Shown here: piece after piece, positions 37,271 through 45,830 of the stretch
How the letters are laid out: the number at the start of each line of letters is the position of its first letter
Position numbering within the stretch: the stretch's first letter is position 1
Origin: Alphaproteobacteria bacterium
GTDB taxonomy: Bacteria > Pseudomonadota > Alphaproteobacteria > JANSWW01
Length of the DNA: 64,000 bases
Assembly: GCA_024743275.1 (NCBI GenBank)
Contig: JANSWW010000014.1
Coordinates: forward strand, 1-64,000
Reading direction: 5' to 3'
Translations under genes and position numbers: made by a program
Notes under the pieces: generated by a model
Database searches by the model: none
Told to the model about the DNA's origin: nothing
Seen by the model: the letters and a program-made list of their open reading frames with translations, nothing else

Positions 37271-37373
37271 TTTAGTCAAGATCATCACATTCCGCAGTTT
37301 TCCCTTACAGACAATATCCCCTTAGATTGCTGAAATTACGGGGTAAATCCTGTCTTCGGCCTGATGTTGAGCT

Positions 37374-37388
37374 TGGCATGGCTCTTGC
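37374..37388 (+). promoter_or_regulatory. Sigma-54 promoter of the guanidine transporter/hydrolase operon
   Basis: TGGCATGGCTCTTGC matches the consensus TGGCACG-N4-TTGC at all fixed positions but one. It lies 67 bases before the binding-protein start. RpoN dependence in this setting points to nitrogen control. The remaining leader to 37454 has GC-rich hairpins, but I recognise no guanidine riboswitch in it. Confidence 0.8.
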
Positions 37389-37454
37389 CACTTTGATCCG
37401 ATGGCGGCCGCCTCCGGTCGGCCGTCCTAACGGTCGAACTGTCAGGAGAGTCCG

Positions 37455-38531
37455 ATGATCAAATCGATGTTGAAGCCGGTCGGCTTGGCGCTTGCGCTGG
37501 GCATTGGTGTCCTGTCCCTCTCACAGCCCGCGAGCGCGCAACAGAAATCGGACTTCAAGGTCTGCTGGTCGATCTATGTGGGATGGATGCCCTGGGGCTA
37601 TCTCCAGGATTCCGGGATCATGGCCAAGCATGCCGAGAAGCAGGGCATCTCCGTCGAGATCGTTCAGATCAACGACTATATCGAGAGCATCAATCAGTAT
37701 ACGGCAGGCGCCTATGACGGTTGCTCCATGACCAACATGGACGCGCTGTCGATCCCGTCGGGCGGCGGAGTCGACACCACCGCGCTCATCGTCGGCGATT
37801 ACTCCAACGGCAATGACGGGATCATTCTCAAGGACAAGAAGACGCTCGCCGACATCAAGGGGCAGAACGTCAATCTCGTGGAGCTTTCCGTCAGCCATTA
37901 TCTGTTGGCCCGGGCGCTGGACGGCGTCGGCCTGTCCGAGCGGGACATCACCGTCGTCAACACCTCGGACGCCGACATGATCGCCGCCTACGCCACCGAC
38001 GATGTGACCGCCGTCGTGACCTGGAACCCGCTTCTCTCCGCCATCGAGGAATTGCCGAACGCGACCAAGGTCGCCGACAGCGCCGACATTCCGGGCGAGA
38101 TCATCGACATTATGATGGTGAACACCGAAACGCTGGCCGACAATCCGGCCTTCGGCAAGGCGCTGGTCGGCGCCTGGTACGAGTTGATGACCATTATGTC
38201 CTCGGACACGCCGGAGGGCATCGCGGCGCGGACGGCCATGGCCGAGGCGTCGGGAACGGATCTCGCCGGTTACGACGCCCAGCTCGCGACCACGAAGATG
38301 TTCTATACCCCGGCCGACGCGGTTGCCTTCACGGAGTCCGCCGATCTGCCCAAGACGATGCAGTTCGTCGCCGAGTTCCTGTTCGACAAGGGCATTCTGG
38401 GCGAAGGGGCGCCGAGCCCCGAATTCGTCGGCGTCGCTTTCCCGGACGGTTCCGTCTACGGCGACCCGAACAACGTCAAGCTCCGTTTCGATGCGACCTA
38501 TATGAAAATGGCCGCCGACGGCATGCTGTAA
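37455..38531 (+). CDS. ABC transporter binding protein, urea-carboxylase/guanidine type
   Basis: The 358-residue protein has a signal peptide ending ASAQ and a NitT/TauA-like binding fold: FKVCWSIYVGWMPWGYLQDSGIMAKHAEKQGI, YTAGAYDGCSMTNMDAL and VTWNPLLSAIEELPNATKVADSADIPGEIID. This matches the family annotated next to urea carboxylases (urea amidolyase region). Since those carboxylases are now known to act on guanidine, guanidine is the likely ligand. The hydrolase four genes down supports this. AGGAG precedes the ATG. Confidence 0.85.
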   Translation: MIKSMLKPVGLALALGIGVLSLSQPASAQQKSDFKVCWSIYVGWMPWGYLQDSGIMAKHAEKQGISVEIVQINDYIESINQYTAGAYDGCSMTNMDALSIPSGGGVDTTALIVGDYSNGNDGIILKDKKTLADIKGQNVNLVELSVSHYLLARALDGVGLSERDITVVNTSDADMIAAYATDDVTAVVTWNPLLSAIEELPNATKVADSADIPGEIIDIMMVNTETLADNPAFGKALVGAWYELMTIMSSDTPEGIAARTAMAEASGTDLAGYDAQLATTKMFYTPADAVAFTESADLPKTMQFVAEFLFDKGILGEGAPSPEFVGVAFPDGSVYGDPNNVKLRFDATYMKMAADGML

Positions 38532-38558
38532 GCGGCAAGGCGGCACATCGTTACGCCG

Positions 38559-39380
38559 GTGAAACTGATCAACAGAAGGCCGGGGCGCCAGTCGACCATC
38601 CTGCTCGGCGCTCTGCCCTTTGTCCTCCTGATCGTCACCTATGCGGTGGCGAGCCATTTCCGGCGGATCGACAATCCCGCCGACAAGATCCTGCCGTCGC
38701 TGGAGGCGATGGGCACCGCCTTCCACAGAATGGCCTTCGTGCCCAGTGCCAGGACGGGCGAACTGCTGCTGTGGGTGGACACCGCCGATAGCCTGATGCG
38801 GCTGGGGGCGGGGATCGGCGTGTCGACGCTGATGGCGCTCACCGTCGGCCTTCTGATCGGGACCCTGCCCCATGCGCGCGCCGGTCTGTCGCCCTTCGTC
38901 GCGTCGATGTCGCTTATTCCGCCGATCACCATTCTGCCGATCCTGTTCATCATCTTCGGGCTGGGGGAGACCTCCAAGGTCATGCTGATCGTGGTCGGCA
39001 CCGCGCCGGTGATGATCCGGTCCATGTCCCAGGCGGTGCTGGATATTCCCCGCGAACTGGTGATCAAGGCCCAGACCCTGGGGGCCAATACCTGGCAGAT
39101 CGTCATCCGGCTGTTCCTGCCGCAGATTTTGCCCAAGCTCATCCTGGCGATCCGGCTCGGGCTCATTCCGGCCTGGATCTTCCTGGTCTCCGCCGAGGCG
39201 ATCGCCTCCACCACCGGGCTCGGCTACCGCATCTTCCTGGTGCGCCGCTATCTCGCGATGGATCTGATCCTGCCCTATGTCGTCTGGATCACCGTGCTCG
39301 CCTATCTGATCGACCGGGTTCTGCTCTGGCTCTCGAAACGCGGCTTCCGCTGGCACCATCTCGAAGGAGAGAGCCTGTGA
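38559..39380 (+). CDS. ABC transporter permease (TauC/SsuC type), probably for guanidine
   Basis: The 273-residue inner-membrane permease has six hydrophobic segments and the cytoplasmic EAA loop (VLDIPRELVIKAQTLGANTWQIVIRLFLPQILPKL). The start is a GTG at 38559. It lies between the binding protein and the ATPase, whose GTG overlaps its stop (GTGA). The family alone does not fix the substrate; the neighbours suggest guanidine. Confidence 0.85.
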   Translation: MKLINRRPGRQSTILLGALPFVLLIVTYAVASHFRRIDNPADKILPSLEAMGTAFHRMAFVPSARTGELLLWVDTADSLMRLGAGIGVSTLMALTVGLLIGTLPHARAGLSPFVASMSLIPPITILPILFIIFGLGETSKVMLIVVGTAPVMIRSMSQAVLDIPRELVIKAQTLGANTWQIVIRLFLPQILPKLILAIRLGLIPAWIFLVSAEAIASTTGLGYRIFLVRRYLAMDLILPYVVWITVLAYLIDRVLLWLSKRGFRWHHLEGESL

Positions 39381-40165
39381 CCGCGGCGAAGATCGAGGTG
39401 AGGGGGCTCGAGAAGGCCTATGACCGCGTCCCGATCCTGGAGCGCGTTTCCCTTTCGGTGGACGCCGGCAGCTTCGTGACCATCGTCGGCGCGTCCGGCT
39501 GCGGCAAGTCCACCTTCCTTCGGATGCTGTTGTCCCAGGAATTGCCGAGCCGGGGTGATATCCTGAAGGACGGAACGCCCCTGCCGGAGGAGCCGACGCC
39601 GGACCGGGGGATCGTCTTCCAGCGCTACTCGGTCTTTCCGCACCTGACCGTCGAGGACAATCTGATCCTGGCCGGCGAGTTTGCCGGGTCGTCCTGGACG
39701 GGCCGCTTCTTCGGGGCCGCCCGCCGGGCGGCACAAGACAAGGTCGCGGGTCTGCTCGACAAGATCGGTCTCGCCCATGCCCGGAACAAATACCCGGCCC
39801 AGCTTTCCGGCGGCATGCAGCAGCGCCTCGCCATCGCCCAGAGCCTTACCATGGAACCCGACATCCTGCTGCTCGACGAGCCCTTCGGGGCGCTCGATCC
39901 GGGCATCCGGGCCGATATGCACGACCTCCTGCTCGGTCTGTGGGAGGAGCGGCGCATGACCATCTTCATGGTGACCCACGACATTCACGAGGCCTTCAAG
40001 CTCGGCACCCGCATGCTGGTGTTCGACAAGGTCCGCCACGATCCGGACGCGCCGGAGGCCTATGGCGCGACCGTAACCTATGACCTTCCGCTTACCCCGG
40101 CCGCCAAGGCCAAGGGCGCCCCGCCCGATCCCGACAGCCTGAGCCTGACGGGCAAACGCAGTTGA
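39377..40165 (+). CDS. ABC transporter ATPase (TauB/SsuB type), probably for guanidine
   Basis: The 262-residue ATPase has Walker A GASGCGKST, Q-loop FQRYSVFPHLTVEDNL, signature LSGGMQQRLAIAQSL, Walker B ILLLDEPFGALD and switch MVTHDIHEAF. It ends in a short KAKGAPPDPDSLSLTGKRS extension. It completes the three-gene importer and precedes the hydrolase gene by 34 bases. Confidence 0.9.
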   Translation: MTAAKIEVRGLEKAYDRVPILERVSLSVDAGSFVTIVGASGCGKSTFLRMLLSQELPSRGDILKDGTPLPEEPTPDRGIVFQRYSVFPHLTVEDNLILAGEFAGSSWTGRFFGAARRAAQDKVAGLLDKIGLAHARNKYPAQLSGGMQQRLAIAQSLTMEPDILLLDEPFGALDPGIRADMHDLLLGLWEERRMTIFMVTHDIHEAFKLGTRMLVFDKVRHDPDAPEAYGATVTYDLPLTPAAKAKGAPPDPDSLSLTGKRS

Positions 40166-40199
40166 CTGAGTTCCCGCAAGAAATCCCAGGAGATTCCCG

Positions 40200-41441
40200 A
40201 TGACCCGATGGTCCGCTCCCTTCGACGCCCGCGCCCGGAGATTCGCCGGCGGGACGCCACCCCGCCCGGATGGCCGCCGCGCCCATCACCCCGACTTCGA
40301 CAAGCTGCAGCTGCGCGGCTGGAAGGCGGCGGAGAAGGAGGGAACGTTGCCTTCCGACGCCTGGAAGAAGGAGCGGCAATGGGCGTTGCGTATGGGGCTC
40401 ACCGGGTCGGACAGTCTGGAGGACCGCAATATCCCGACCTTCGCCCGGGGCGAACTGCCCCACTATGCCGGCATCAACACCTTCTTGAAGGCACCCTATG
40501 TCGAGGATGTGACCCTGGTCGGGAACTATGACGCGGCGATCATCGGGGTTCCGTTCGACGGCGGCACCACCTACCGGCCCGGCACCCGTTTCGGGCCGCA
40601 GGGCGTGCGCAAGATCTCGGCGCTCTATACGCCGTACAACTACGAAATGGGGGTCGACCTGCGGGAGCAGATGACGCTGTGCGATGTCGGCGACATCTTC
40701 ACGATCCCGGCCAATATCGAAAAGACCTTCGACCAGATCACACGGGCGGTCAGCCATGTGGCGTCCTCCGGCGCCCTGCCCATCATGATCGGCGGCGACC
40801 ACTCCATCGGCTTCCCCTGTGTCCGGGGTATCGCCAACTGCACGTCCAAACGGATCGGCATTGTCCATTTCGACCGCCATATCGACATTCAGGAAAAGGA
40901 TCTCGACGAGCGGATGCACACCACGCCCTGGTTCCATGCCACGGATCTCGCCAATGTTCCGGCGGTCAATCTGGTTCAGGTCGGGATCGGCGGCTGGCAG
41001 GTCCCGCGCGAAGGCGTCGAGGAGGCCCGACGGCGCAACACCAACATCTTCACCATGCGCGATGTCGAGGAACTGGGCCTGGCCGAAACGGCCGCCCGGG
41101 CGTTGGAACTCGCCTGGAAGGACGCGGACGCGGTCTACATCTCCTTCGACATCGATTCGGTGGACTGCGGTTTCGTGCCGGGGACCGGCTGGCCGGAGCC
41201 GGGCGGCTTCCTGCCCCGCGAGGCGCTGGAACTGGTCGGTCTGGTCGCGGCCGAAGGGATTTGTGGGCTCGAGGTGGTCGAGGTCTCGCCGCCCTACGAC
41301 ACTTCCGACATCACGGCCCTGTTGGCCACGAGGGTGATCGTCGATGTGCTCGGCACCCTGGTATCCCACGGAAAGCTCGGCGCCCATAAGGGCATCATCG
41401 ACAAGCCGGTCAGCATTCCGGCCGGGCCGGATCCGGAATAG
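40200..41441 (+). CDS. gdmH: Arginase-superfamily hydrolase, probable nickel guanidine hydrolase
   Basis: The 413-residue protein is of the ureohydrolase fold with all six metal ligands: His201 (GGDHS), Asp225, His227 and Asp229 (FDRHIDIQ), Asp317 and Asp319 (SFDIDSVDCGFVPGTGWPEPGG). It differs from agmatinases in a roughly 100-residue N-terminal extension, in DRHID where agmatinases have DAxxD, and in the MHTTPWFHATDL loop. These traits and the transporter next door fit guanidine hydrolase GdmH, a Ni-dependent enzyme giving urea and ammonia. A plain agmatinase is the alternative. AGGAG precedes the ATG. The urea would feed the urease upstream. Confidence 0.75.
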   Translation: MTRWSAPFDARARRFAGGTPPRPDGRRAHHPDFDKLQLRGWKAAEKEGTLPSDAWKKERQWALRMGLTGSDSLEDRNIPTFARGELPHYAGINTFLKAPYVEDVTLVGNYDAAIIGVPFDGGTTYRPGTRFGPQGVRKISALYTPYNYEMGVDLREQMTLCDVGDIFTIPANIEKTFDQITRAVSHVASSGALPIMIGGDHSIGFPCVRGIANCTSKRIGIVHFDRHIDIQEKDLDERMHTTPWFHATDLANVPAVNLVQVGIGGWQVPREGVEEARRRNTNIFTMRDVEELGLAETAARALELAWKDADAVYISFDIDSVDCGFVPGTGWPEPGGFLPREALELVGLVAAEGICGLEVVEVSPPYDTSDITALLATRVIVDVLGTLVSHGKLGAHKGIIDKPVSIPAGPDPE

Positions 41442-41452
41442 GGGAGAGACCG

Positions 41453-41944
41453 ATGCACGACGATCATCATCACCCGGGGCATCACCACCCGGGGCATCAC
41501 GACCACGACCACGGGCACCATCACCACGACGACGACGGCCACCATCACCATGGGCCGGGGCATAATCATGGCGACCCGCGCCATCTCCACTCCCATGTCC
41601 ACGGTGCGGGGGATCGGGAGAAGGCGGAGGAACTGCAGGTTCTGATGACCAGTTTCCTCGACGGCTTCCGGGCGGCCGAGGACAAGAACAGCTTCCTTCG
41701 GATCGCCGGGATCCCCTTCCACAAGGAGGGGCCGGACGGCCTGACCATGCATCTGGTCGACGCGGCGATCACCTCGAATTGGCAGATCGGAACGGCGTCG
41801 CCGGCCTTCGCCTCGCGGGAGCTTGTGTATCTGCCCTATCCGGGCAAGATGATCGCCGAGCGGGAGACAATGACCTTCACCTATGTCTCCCTGACCCACC
41901 GGGAGGATGTGGGGCTCCAGGATGTGCTGAAAGTCGCTTCCTGA
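41453..41944 (+). CDS. Histidine-rich protein, possible nickel chaperone for the hydrolase
   Basis: The 163-residue protein has 25 histidines among its first 50 residues (with Asp and Gly), like the tails of UreE and HypB. A compact C-terminal domain of about 110 residues follows (ELQVLMTSFLDGFRAAEDKNSFLRIAGIPF, GKMIAERETMTFTYVSLTHREDVGLQDVL) that I do not recognise. It lies 11 bases after the hydrolase, with a GGGGAGAG site. Nickel storage or delivery to GdmH is an inference from composition and place. It is not a UreE or HypA homologue by eye. Confidence 0.8.
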   Translation: MHDDHHHPGHHHPGHHDHDHGHHHHDDDGHHHHGPGHNHGDPRHLHSHVHGAGDREKAEELQVLMTSFLDGFRAAEDKNSFLRIAGIPFHKEGPDGLTMHLVDAAITSNWQIGTASPAFASRELVYLPYPGKMIAERETMTFTYVSLTHREDVGLQDVLKVAS

Positions 41945-41993
41945 CCCGGTGCAAACCTTGTTGGGTTGTCCAACGGATGGCTTGGGAGTCCGT

Positions 41994-42422
41994 ATGCTTC
42001 GCCCGCTCATCGCCTTGCTGCTGATGATCACGCCGGCGGTCGCCTGGGAGGCGACGCCGGGTCCCATTTGCGCGCTGACCCATGACGGCAGGGACGCTTT
42101 CGTCCGGCTGACCTATGATCCATCGATTCCGGAATACTCGATCGCGATCACGGTCCAAGATCCCTGGGTGAACACGGCGCGATTCGCGATCCGTTTCGAG
42201 GGGCCGCGCGGCCTCGCGATCTCCACCGAGCGGCATGTCCTGTCGCCCGACGGCAAAACCCTGACCGTAACCGATAGCGGGTTCAGCAATGTTCTCGATG
42301 GCCTCGAGTTCAATGTCACCGCGACGGCGTTGCTTGGGGACAGGGCCGTGACGCTCCTGTTGGACGGTGCGGCCCCGGCCGTGCGTGACTTTCGCGCCTG
42401 CGCCTCCGGCCTGAGTGCTTAA
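41994..42422 (+). CDS. Small exported protein of unknown function
   Basis: The 142-residue product has a signal peptide (MLRPLIALLLMITPAVA). The mature part is beta-rich with an isolated pair of cysteines (PGPICALTHDG near the start, DFRACASGL at the end) that could form a disulfide. The ATG at 41994 has GGGAG 7 bases upstream; an in-frame start at 41949 is less likely. No family recognised. It may be the last gene of the guanidine operon or independent. Confidence 0.6.
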   Translation: MLRPLIALLLMITPAVAWEATPGPICALTHDGRDAFVRLTYDPSIPEYSIAITVQDPWVNTARFAIRFEGPRGLAISTERHVLSPDGKTLTVTDSGFSNVLDGLEFNVTATALLGDRAVTLLLDGAAPAVRDFRACASGLSA

Positions 42423-42456
42423 GCCCCCGAACCGGAGAAGGACCTTGGGGCGGGAG

Positions 42457-42981
42457 TCAAGAACCGCGCGAACCGTTCAAGGCGACAGGTAGGGCATAAC
42501 GGGTCTTGTCCGTCGCCGTTGCGCCCAGCCCGGCGTAGAATCGCTTGGCGTCGGCGTTCCAACTCGGTGTCTGCCACTTGACCGTGGGGAGGCCGCGCCG
42601 ACGGGCCTCAGCGGTCACCACGTCGATTAGCCGACGGCCGAGCCCGCGGCCCCGGTAACCGTGCTTGAGAAAAAGGCAGTCCATGTGCAGGAAGGCGTCC
42701 GCGCTCCAGGTCTCGAACTCTTCCGTCATGGACACGAACCCGACGAGATCGCCGCCTTTTTCGGCGACCCTTTCGGCGACCCTTTCGGCGACATGTATGG
42801 CAACGCGCGGCACCGGCGCCGAAAGGGCCTCGGCGAGACGCACCGCATGCCCCCGGGGGTCGAAGGGCGCGCGTTCATAGGCGGCGTGCAGGGCGCAGAG
42901 CGCGCTCAGCGCCTCGCCGTCGGCCGCGCCGGCCGGGCGAATGATGATCGCCGGCGCCGGGTCCGGATCACGCAGGGTCAT
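42457..42981 (-). CDS. GNAT family N-acetyltransferase
   Basis: The 174-residue enzyme has the acetyl-CoA site HGYRGRGLGRRLIDVVTAEARRRG and the later WNADAKRFYAGLGA motif of GNAT proteins. Substrate unknown. A VAERVAERVAEKG segment near residue 65 comes from a 12-base tandem repeat in the gene. It overlaps the upstream NTF2-like gene by 14 bases. Confidence 0.85.
   Translation of the reverse strand: MTLRDPDPAPAIIIRPAGAADGEALSALCALHAAYERAPFDPRGHAVRLAEALSAPVPRVAIHVAERVAERVAEKGGDLVGFVSMTEEFETWSADAFLHMDCLFLKHGYRGRGLGRRLIDVVTAEARRRGLPTVKWQTPSWNADAKRFYAGLGATATDKTRYALPVALNGSRGS
42761..42792. repeat. 12-bp in-frame tandem repeat within the acetyltransferase gene
   Basis: TCGGCGACCCTT is repeated 2.7 times; on the coding strand it gives repeated RVAE. 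Copy number can change without breaking the frame. Confidence 0.85.
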
Positions 42982-43360
42982 AGATCTTCCGAAAGGCTTC
43001 TTTCCGCCGGATCAGGGTCCCCGCGAAGGTCAGGATATCGCACCCATGGGCCTGTGGATCGGGGCTTTCGGGCGGCAGGCGATAGCGCCACTCCCAAACC
43101 GCGTGGTCGTCCATCAGAATCCGGTTGAAGACATGGCTTTCGACGGCCCGGTCCGCCGCCCAGACGCGACGGATTCCCGCCGCCACCTCAGCCTTGCCCC
43201 GATAGATGTGGCCGGGCGCGGAAACGAGAGACGGCGCATAAACGCAGTCTTCGGTCATCAAGGCGAGGAGGGCTTGCAGGTCGTGGTCGCGCCAAGCTTG
43301 CAGGAACCCCTCGAGGGTCGCCTCACGCCGGGCTCTCAAATCCGCTTCGGACGGAGTCAT
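42968..43360 (-). CDS. NTF2-like (SnoaL-type) protein
   Basis: The 130-residue protein fits the cone-shaped NTF2-like fold: a long first helix (REATLEGFLQAWRDHDLQALLALMTEDCVYAPS), then GHIYRGKAEVAAGIRRVWAAD and the strand pairs HAVWEWRYRLP and HGCDILTFAG. The fold serves many isomerases and ligand binders, so function is open. It is the first gene of a pair with the acetyltransferase. Confidence 0.75.
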   Translation of the reverse strand: MTPSEADLRARREATLEGFLQAWRDHDLQALLALMTEDCVYAPSLVSAPGHIYRGKAEVAAGIRRVWAADRAVESHVFNRILMDDHAVWEWRYRLPPESPDPQAHGCDILTFAGTLIRRKEAFRKIYDPA

Positions 43361-43539
43361 GCGACGGCCAGGGGTTTTGTGGCACAGGTTGTCATGGAAA
43401 GGCCTTGGGGCTGGTGTTCGCTGGCGACGACCCTAGCGCCCGCTTTCCCATGGTCGACAGTGGCGATCTTTCCAGTCTGCGGTGGATTTGCGCCAAACGC
43501 CCTGCCCGACGGCTCTTTGCATGCCCCGGCGCATCACCC

Positions 43540-43773
43540 CTATTTCAGAAATGTGGCAATCTCGTCGAGAAGCGCGAGACGTTCCTTCTTGAGGTCCTCC
43601 AGATGGACGTCCCCCATCGGTTCCACATTGGTTTCCCCACGATGGATCTCGCGGTTGATGCGATGGTGTTGATCACAGAGCTTCGTGAAATGGGCGTTGT
43701 CGGCTTTCAGCGCCTGGATCCGAGCGGCATGCTGCGGGAATTCTTCTGCAAGATCATGGGGTGTGTGAGACAT
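43540..43773 (-). CDS. DUF465 / YdcH family small coiled-coil protein
   Basis: The 77-residue protein (MSHTPHDLAEEFPQHAARIQ, then ALKADNAHFTKLCDQHHRINREIHRGE) and the late LEDLKKERLALLDEIATFL match DUF465. Its two helices form a hairpin. The role is unknown. The start is at 43773; ten upstream codons in the same frame are less likely. Confidence 0.85.
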   Translation of the reverse strand: MSHTPHDLAEEFPQHAARIQALKADNAHFTKLCDQHHRINREIHRGETNVEPMGDVHLEDLKKERLALLDEIATFLK

Positions 43774-44149
43774 TCCTGTGCGGTCCTTTCTTTGTGGAAT
43801 CACAAAGAGAGACTAACGCTCCGGTCGCCGCCCTTTCTTGATCCTGATCAAGCATTCGGGACAACGACCCATTTCGGGGTTGCGAGCAACCCAATTGCGC
43901 ATGCTATCGCGGAAGGTCGGGTGGGCTCTGAACCAAAGCCCGCTTGAGCCGGATCGGGAAGCCGACGTGAAGCGCGGAAAGACTTGTGGACATACTTTGG
44001 TCTGCGACACCGCCGTCCAGACACTGGACGGAACATTCCTGTCGGTTCAGTTGACATTTGAAACATATGCTCTCTACCCTCCGTGGAAGTTCGGAATTCC
44101 GAGCTTGGCACCATCAAAAACGCCAATTCTTGAGCAAGGGGGTATCGAG
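43774..44149. other. Intergenic region before the amino acid transporter
   Basis: About 375 bases without a supported gene; open frames on both strands lack family features. A TTGACA at 44051-44056 may be a -35 element, but I see no good -10 at proper spacing and no sigma-54 element. Confidence 0.35.
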
Positions 44150-44983
44150 ATGCAAAAAGTCCTATCCGCCGCCATCCTGTCGGCGATCACTTTGACGTCC
44201 GTCAGCGCCTACTCTGCCCAATGCACCAATGAGACCTGGAACCGGGTCATGGAGCGCGGCAAGGTCGTCGTCGGCGTCAAGGCGGACTACAAGCCTTGGG
44301 GGTACAGGAACGAGTCCGGGGAACTTGTCGGCATGGAGATCGACATGGCGAAGGACGTGGCGGCGACCATGGGCGTCGAGCTCGAACTGGTGCCGGTGCA
44401 GTCGTCGAACCGCATGCAGTTCCTGGAGCAGGGCAAGATCGACATGATGATCGCCACGATGTCGGACCGTAAGGACCGCCGGGAGATCGTCGGCATCGTC
44501 CAGCCGAACTACTACACCTCCGGAACCAACGTCATGGCGCCGAAGGCGCTGGCGCTCAAGGAGTGGACCGATCTTTCCGGCAAGCCGGTCTGCGGCAAGC
44601 AGGGCGCCTTCTACAACAAGATCGTCGAAGAGCGCTATGACGCCGACATCGTGGCGTTCACCGGAAATGCCGAGGCCAAGCAGGCGCTTCGCGACAAGAA
44701 ATGCATCGCTTGGGTCTATGACGACAGTTCGATCATGGCCGATCTCGCGTCCGGCAACTGGGACGATTTCGAAATGCCGATGCAGACAGAGGACGACAAC
44801 CCGTGGGGATTGGCCGTGCCGAAGGACGAGTTGAACTGTGTCTTCGGGAAGTTCATGTCCGGCATGCAATACAACTGGCACCAGTCCGGCGCGCTGATCG
44901 AGCTGGAGAAGAAGTGGGGCATTCAGGCCACCTCCTATCTCGAAAAGCAGAATCAGCGGTTTGGCGACTGGCTTGCCGAGTGA
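44150..44983 (+). CDS. Polar amino acid ABC transporter, binding protein
   Basis: The 277-residue family 3 binding protein has a signal peptide (MQKVLSAAILSAITLTSVSA), then VMERGKVVVGVKADYKPWGYRNESGELVGMEIDMAKDVAATMGVELELV, the usual SBP_bac_3 opening. Later ADLASGNWDDF and WGLAVPKDE are also typical. It binds a polar amino acid; the exact one is not readable. The ATG at 44150 removes a long out-of-family extension. A compound hairpin separates it from the permeases. Confidence 0.9.
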   Translation: MQKVLSAAILSAITLTSVSAYSAQCTNETWNRVMERGKVVVGVKADYKPWGYRNESGELVGMEIDMAKDVAATMGVELELVPVQSSNRMQFLEQGKIDMMIATMSDRKDRREIVGIVQPNYYTSGTNVMAPKALALKEWTDLSGKPVCGKQGAFYNKIVEERYDADIVAFTGNAEAKQALRDKKCIAWVYDDSSIMADLASGNWDDFEMPMQTEDDNPWGLAVPKDELNCVFGKFMSGMQYNWHQSGALIELEKKWGIQATSYLEKQNQRFGDWLAE

Positions 44984-45011
44984 TCCCGTCTCCGGTGCTT
45001 TGATAAGACCT

Positions 45012-45051
45012 GCCAGCCTCTTTTGCCGACGATGACGGCGAGGGGGCTGGC
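45012..45051 (+). other. Intercistronic hairpin after the amino acid binding protein
   Basis: GCCAGCC (45012-45018) pairs with GGCTGGC (45045-45051) and GCCG (45024-45027) with CGGC (45036-45039). It probably stabilises the upstream message, as at the urtA end. Confidence 0.5.
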
Positions 45052-45074
45052 GACACTCTTTGCTCGGGGCGATA

Positions 45075-45830
45075 ATGATTGAGTTGATCCAGGAGTTCTT
45101 CCGCCAATTGGCGGCGGACTATCCGCGTTGGAACTTCATCTTCTTTTATGAGGAACGGCAGTTCGACAAGGTCGCGGAAGGCCTCTGGGTCACCGTTCAG
45201 CTATCGGTCTTCTGTATCTTCTTCTCGGTTCTGGTCGGTGTGGTCGGCGCGTGGATGCAGGGTTCGCCGTCCAGGCTGTTGCGGATGATCGTGCAGGGCT
45301 ACATCCAGTTCTTTCGTAATACGCCGCCCCTCGTGCAGCTTCTCTTCTTCTATTTCGCGCTGGGGCAATTCACCCCGACCCATTCGCCGGACGGCTGGCT
45401 GGAGGTGCCGATCATCTCCAATGTCGGCTGGGCGGTGATCTCGCTCAGTCTCTTCGCCGGCGCCTTCAATGTTGAGATTTTTCGCGCCGGCATCGAAGCG
45501 GTCCCGGAATCCACGCGGGAGGCGTCCGACAGTCTCGGTTTCACGCGCCTCCAAACCTACGGATACATCGTGCTGCCCTTGGCGCTGCGCATCTGCCTGC
45601 CTTCGCTGAACAACAATCTGGTCAATCTCGTCAAGACGACCACCCAGGCCTTCGCCATCGCGGTGCCGGAAATGCTCTACCAGTCGGTCACGATCTGGAA
45701 CGACTATCCGAGCGCCCAGAACCCGATGATGCTGGTCCTGTTCGTGGTCTACATCCTCTTGGTCGGCGTGGTCGTCATGTCCATGAATAGGTGGGAGCGG
45801 GCGATGAAAATCCCCGGCTACGGGACTTGA
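45075..45830 (+). CDS. Polar amino acid ABC transporter permease 1
   Basis: The 251-residue His/Glu/Gln-type permease has about five helices, with the motif QGYIQFFRNTPPLVQLLFFYFALG and the EAA loop ESTREASDSLGFTRLQTYGYIVLPLALRI. The ATG at 45075 is preferred over the TTG at 45060. It pairs with the next gene, whose start overlaps its stop. Confidence 0.9.
   Translation: MIELIQEFFRQLAADYPRWNFIFFYEERQFDKVAEGLWVTVQLSVFCIFFSVLVGVVGAWMQGSPSRLLRMIVQGYIQFFRNTPPLVQLLFFYFALGQFTPTHSPDGWLEVPIISNVGWAVISLSLFAGAFNVEIFRAGIEAVPESTREASDSLGFTRLQTYGYIVLPLALRICLPSLNNNLVNLVKTTTQAFAIAVPEMLYQSVTIWNDYPSAQNPMMLVLFVVYILLVGVVVMSMNRWERAMKIPGYGT

Noticed and set aside
37239..37454. Guanidine riboswitch before the guanidine transporter
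   Set aside because: I looked for the conserved cores of guanidine-I (CTAGGGTTCCG and GGTCCGAGAG-like), the paired ACGR loops of guanidine-II and the guanidine-III pseudoknot core, and found none. A covariance-model search is still advisable.
43813..44010. 65-codon minus-strand frame with a CPEC motif
   Set aside because: No ribosome site, no family, and only two cysteines; not enough to call a gene.
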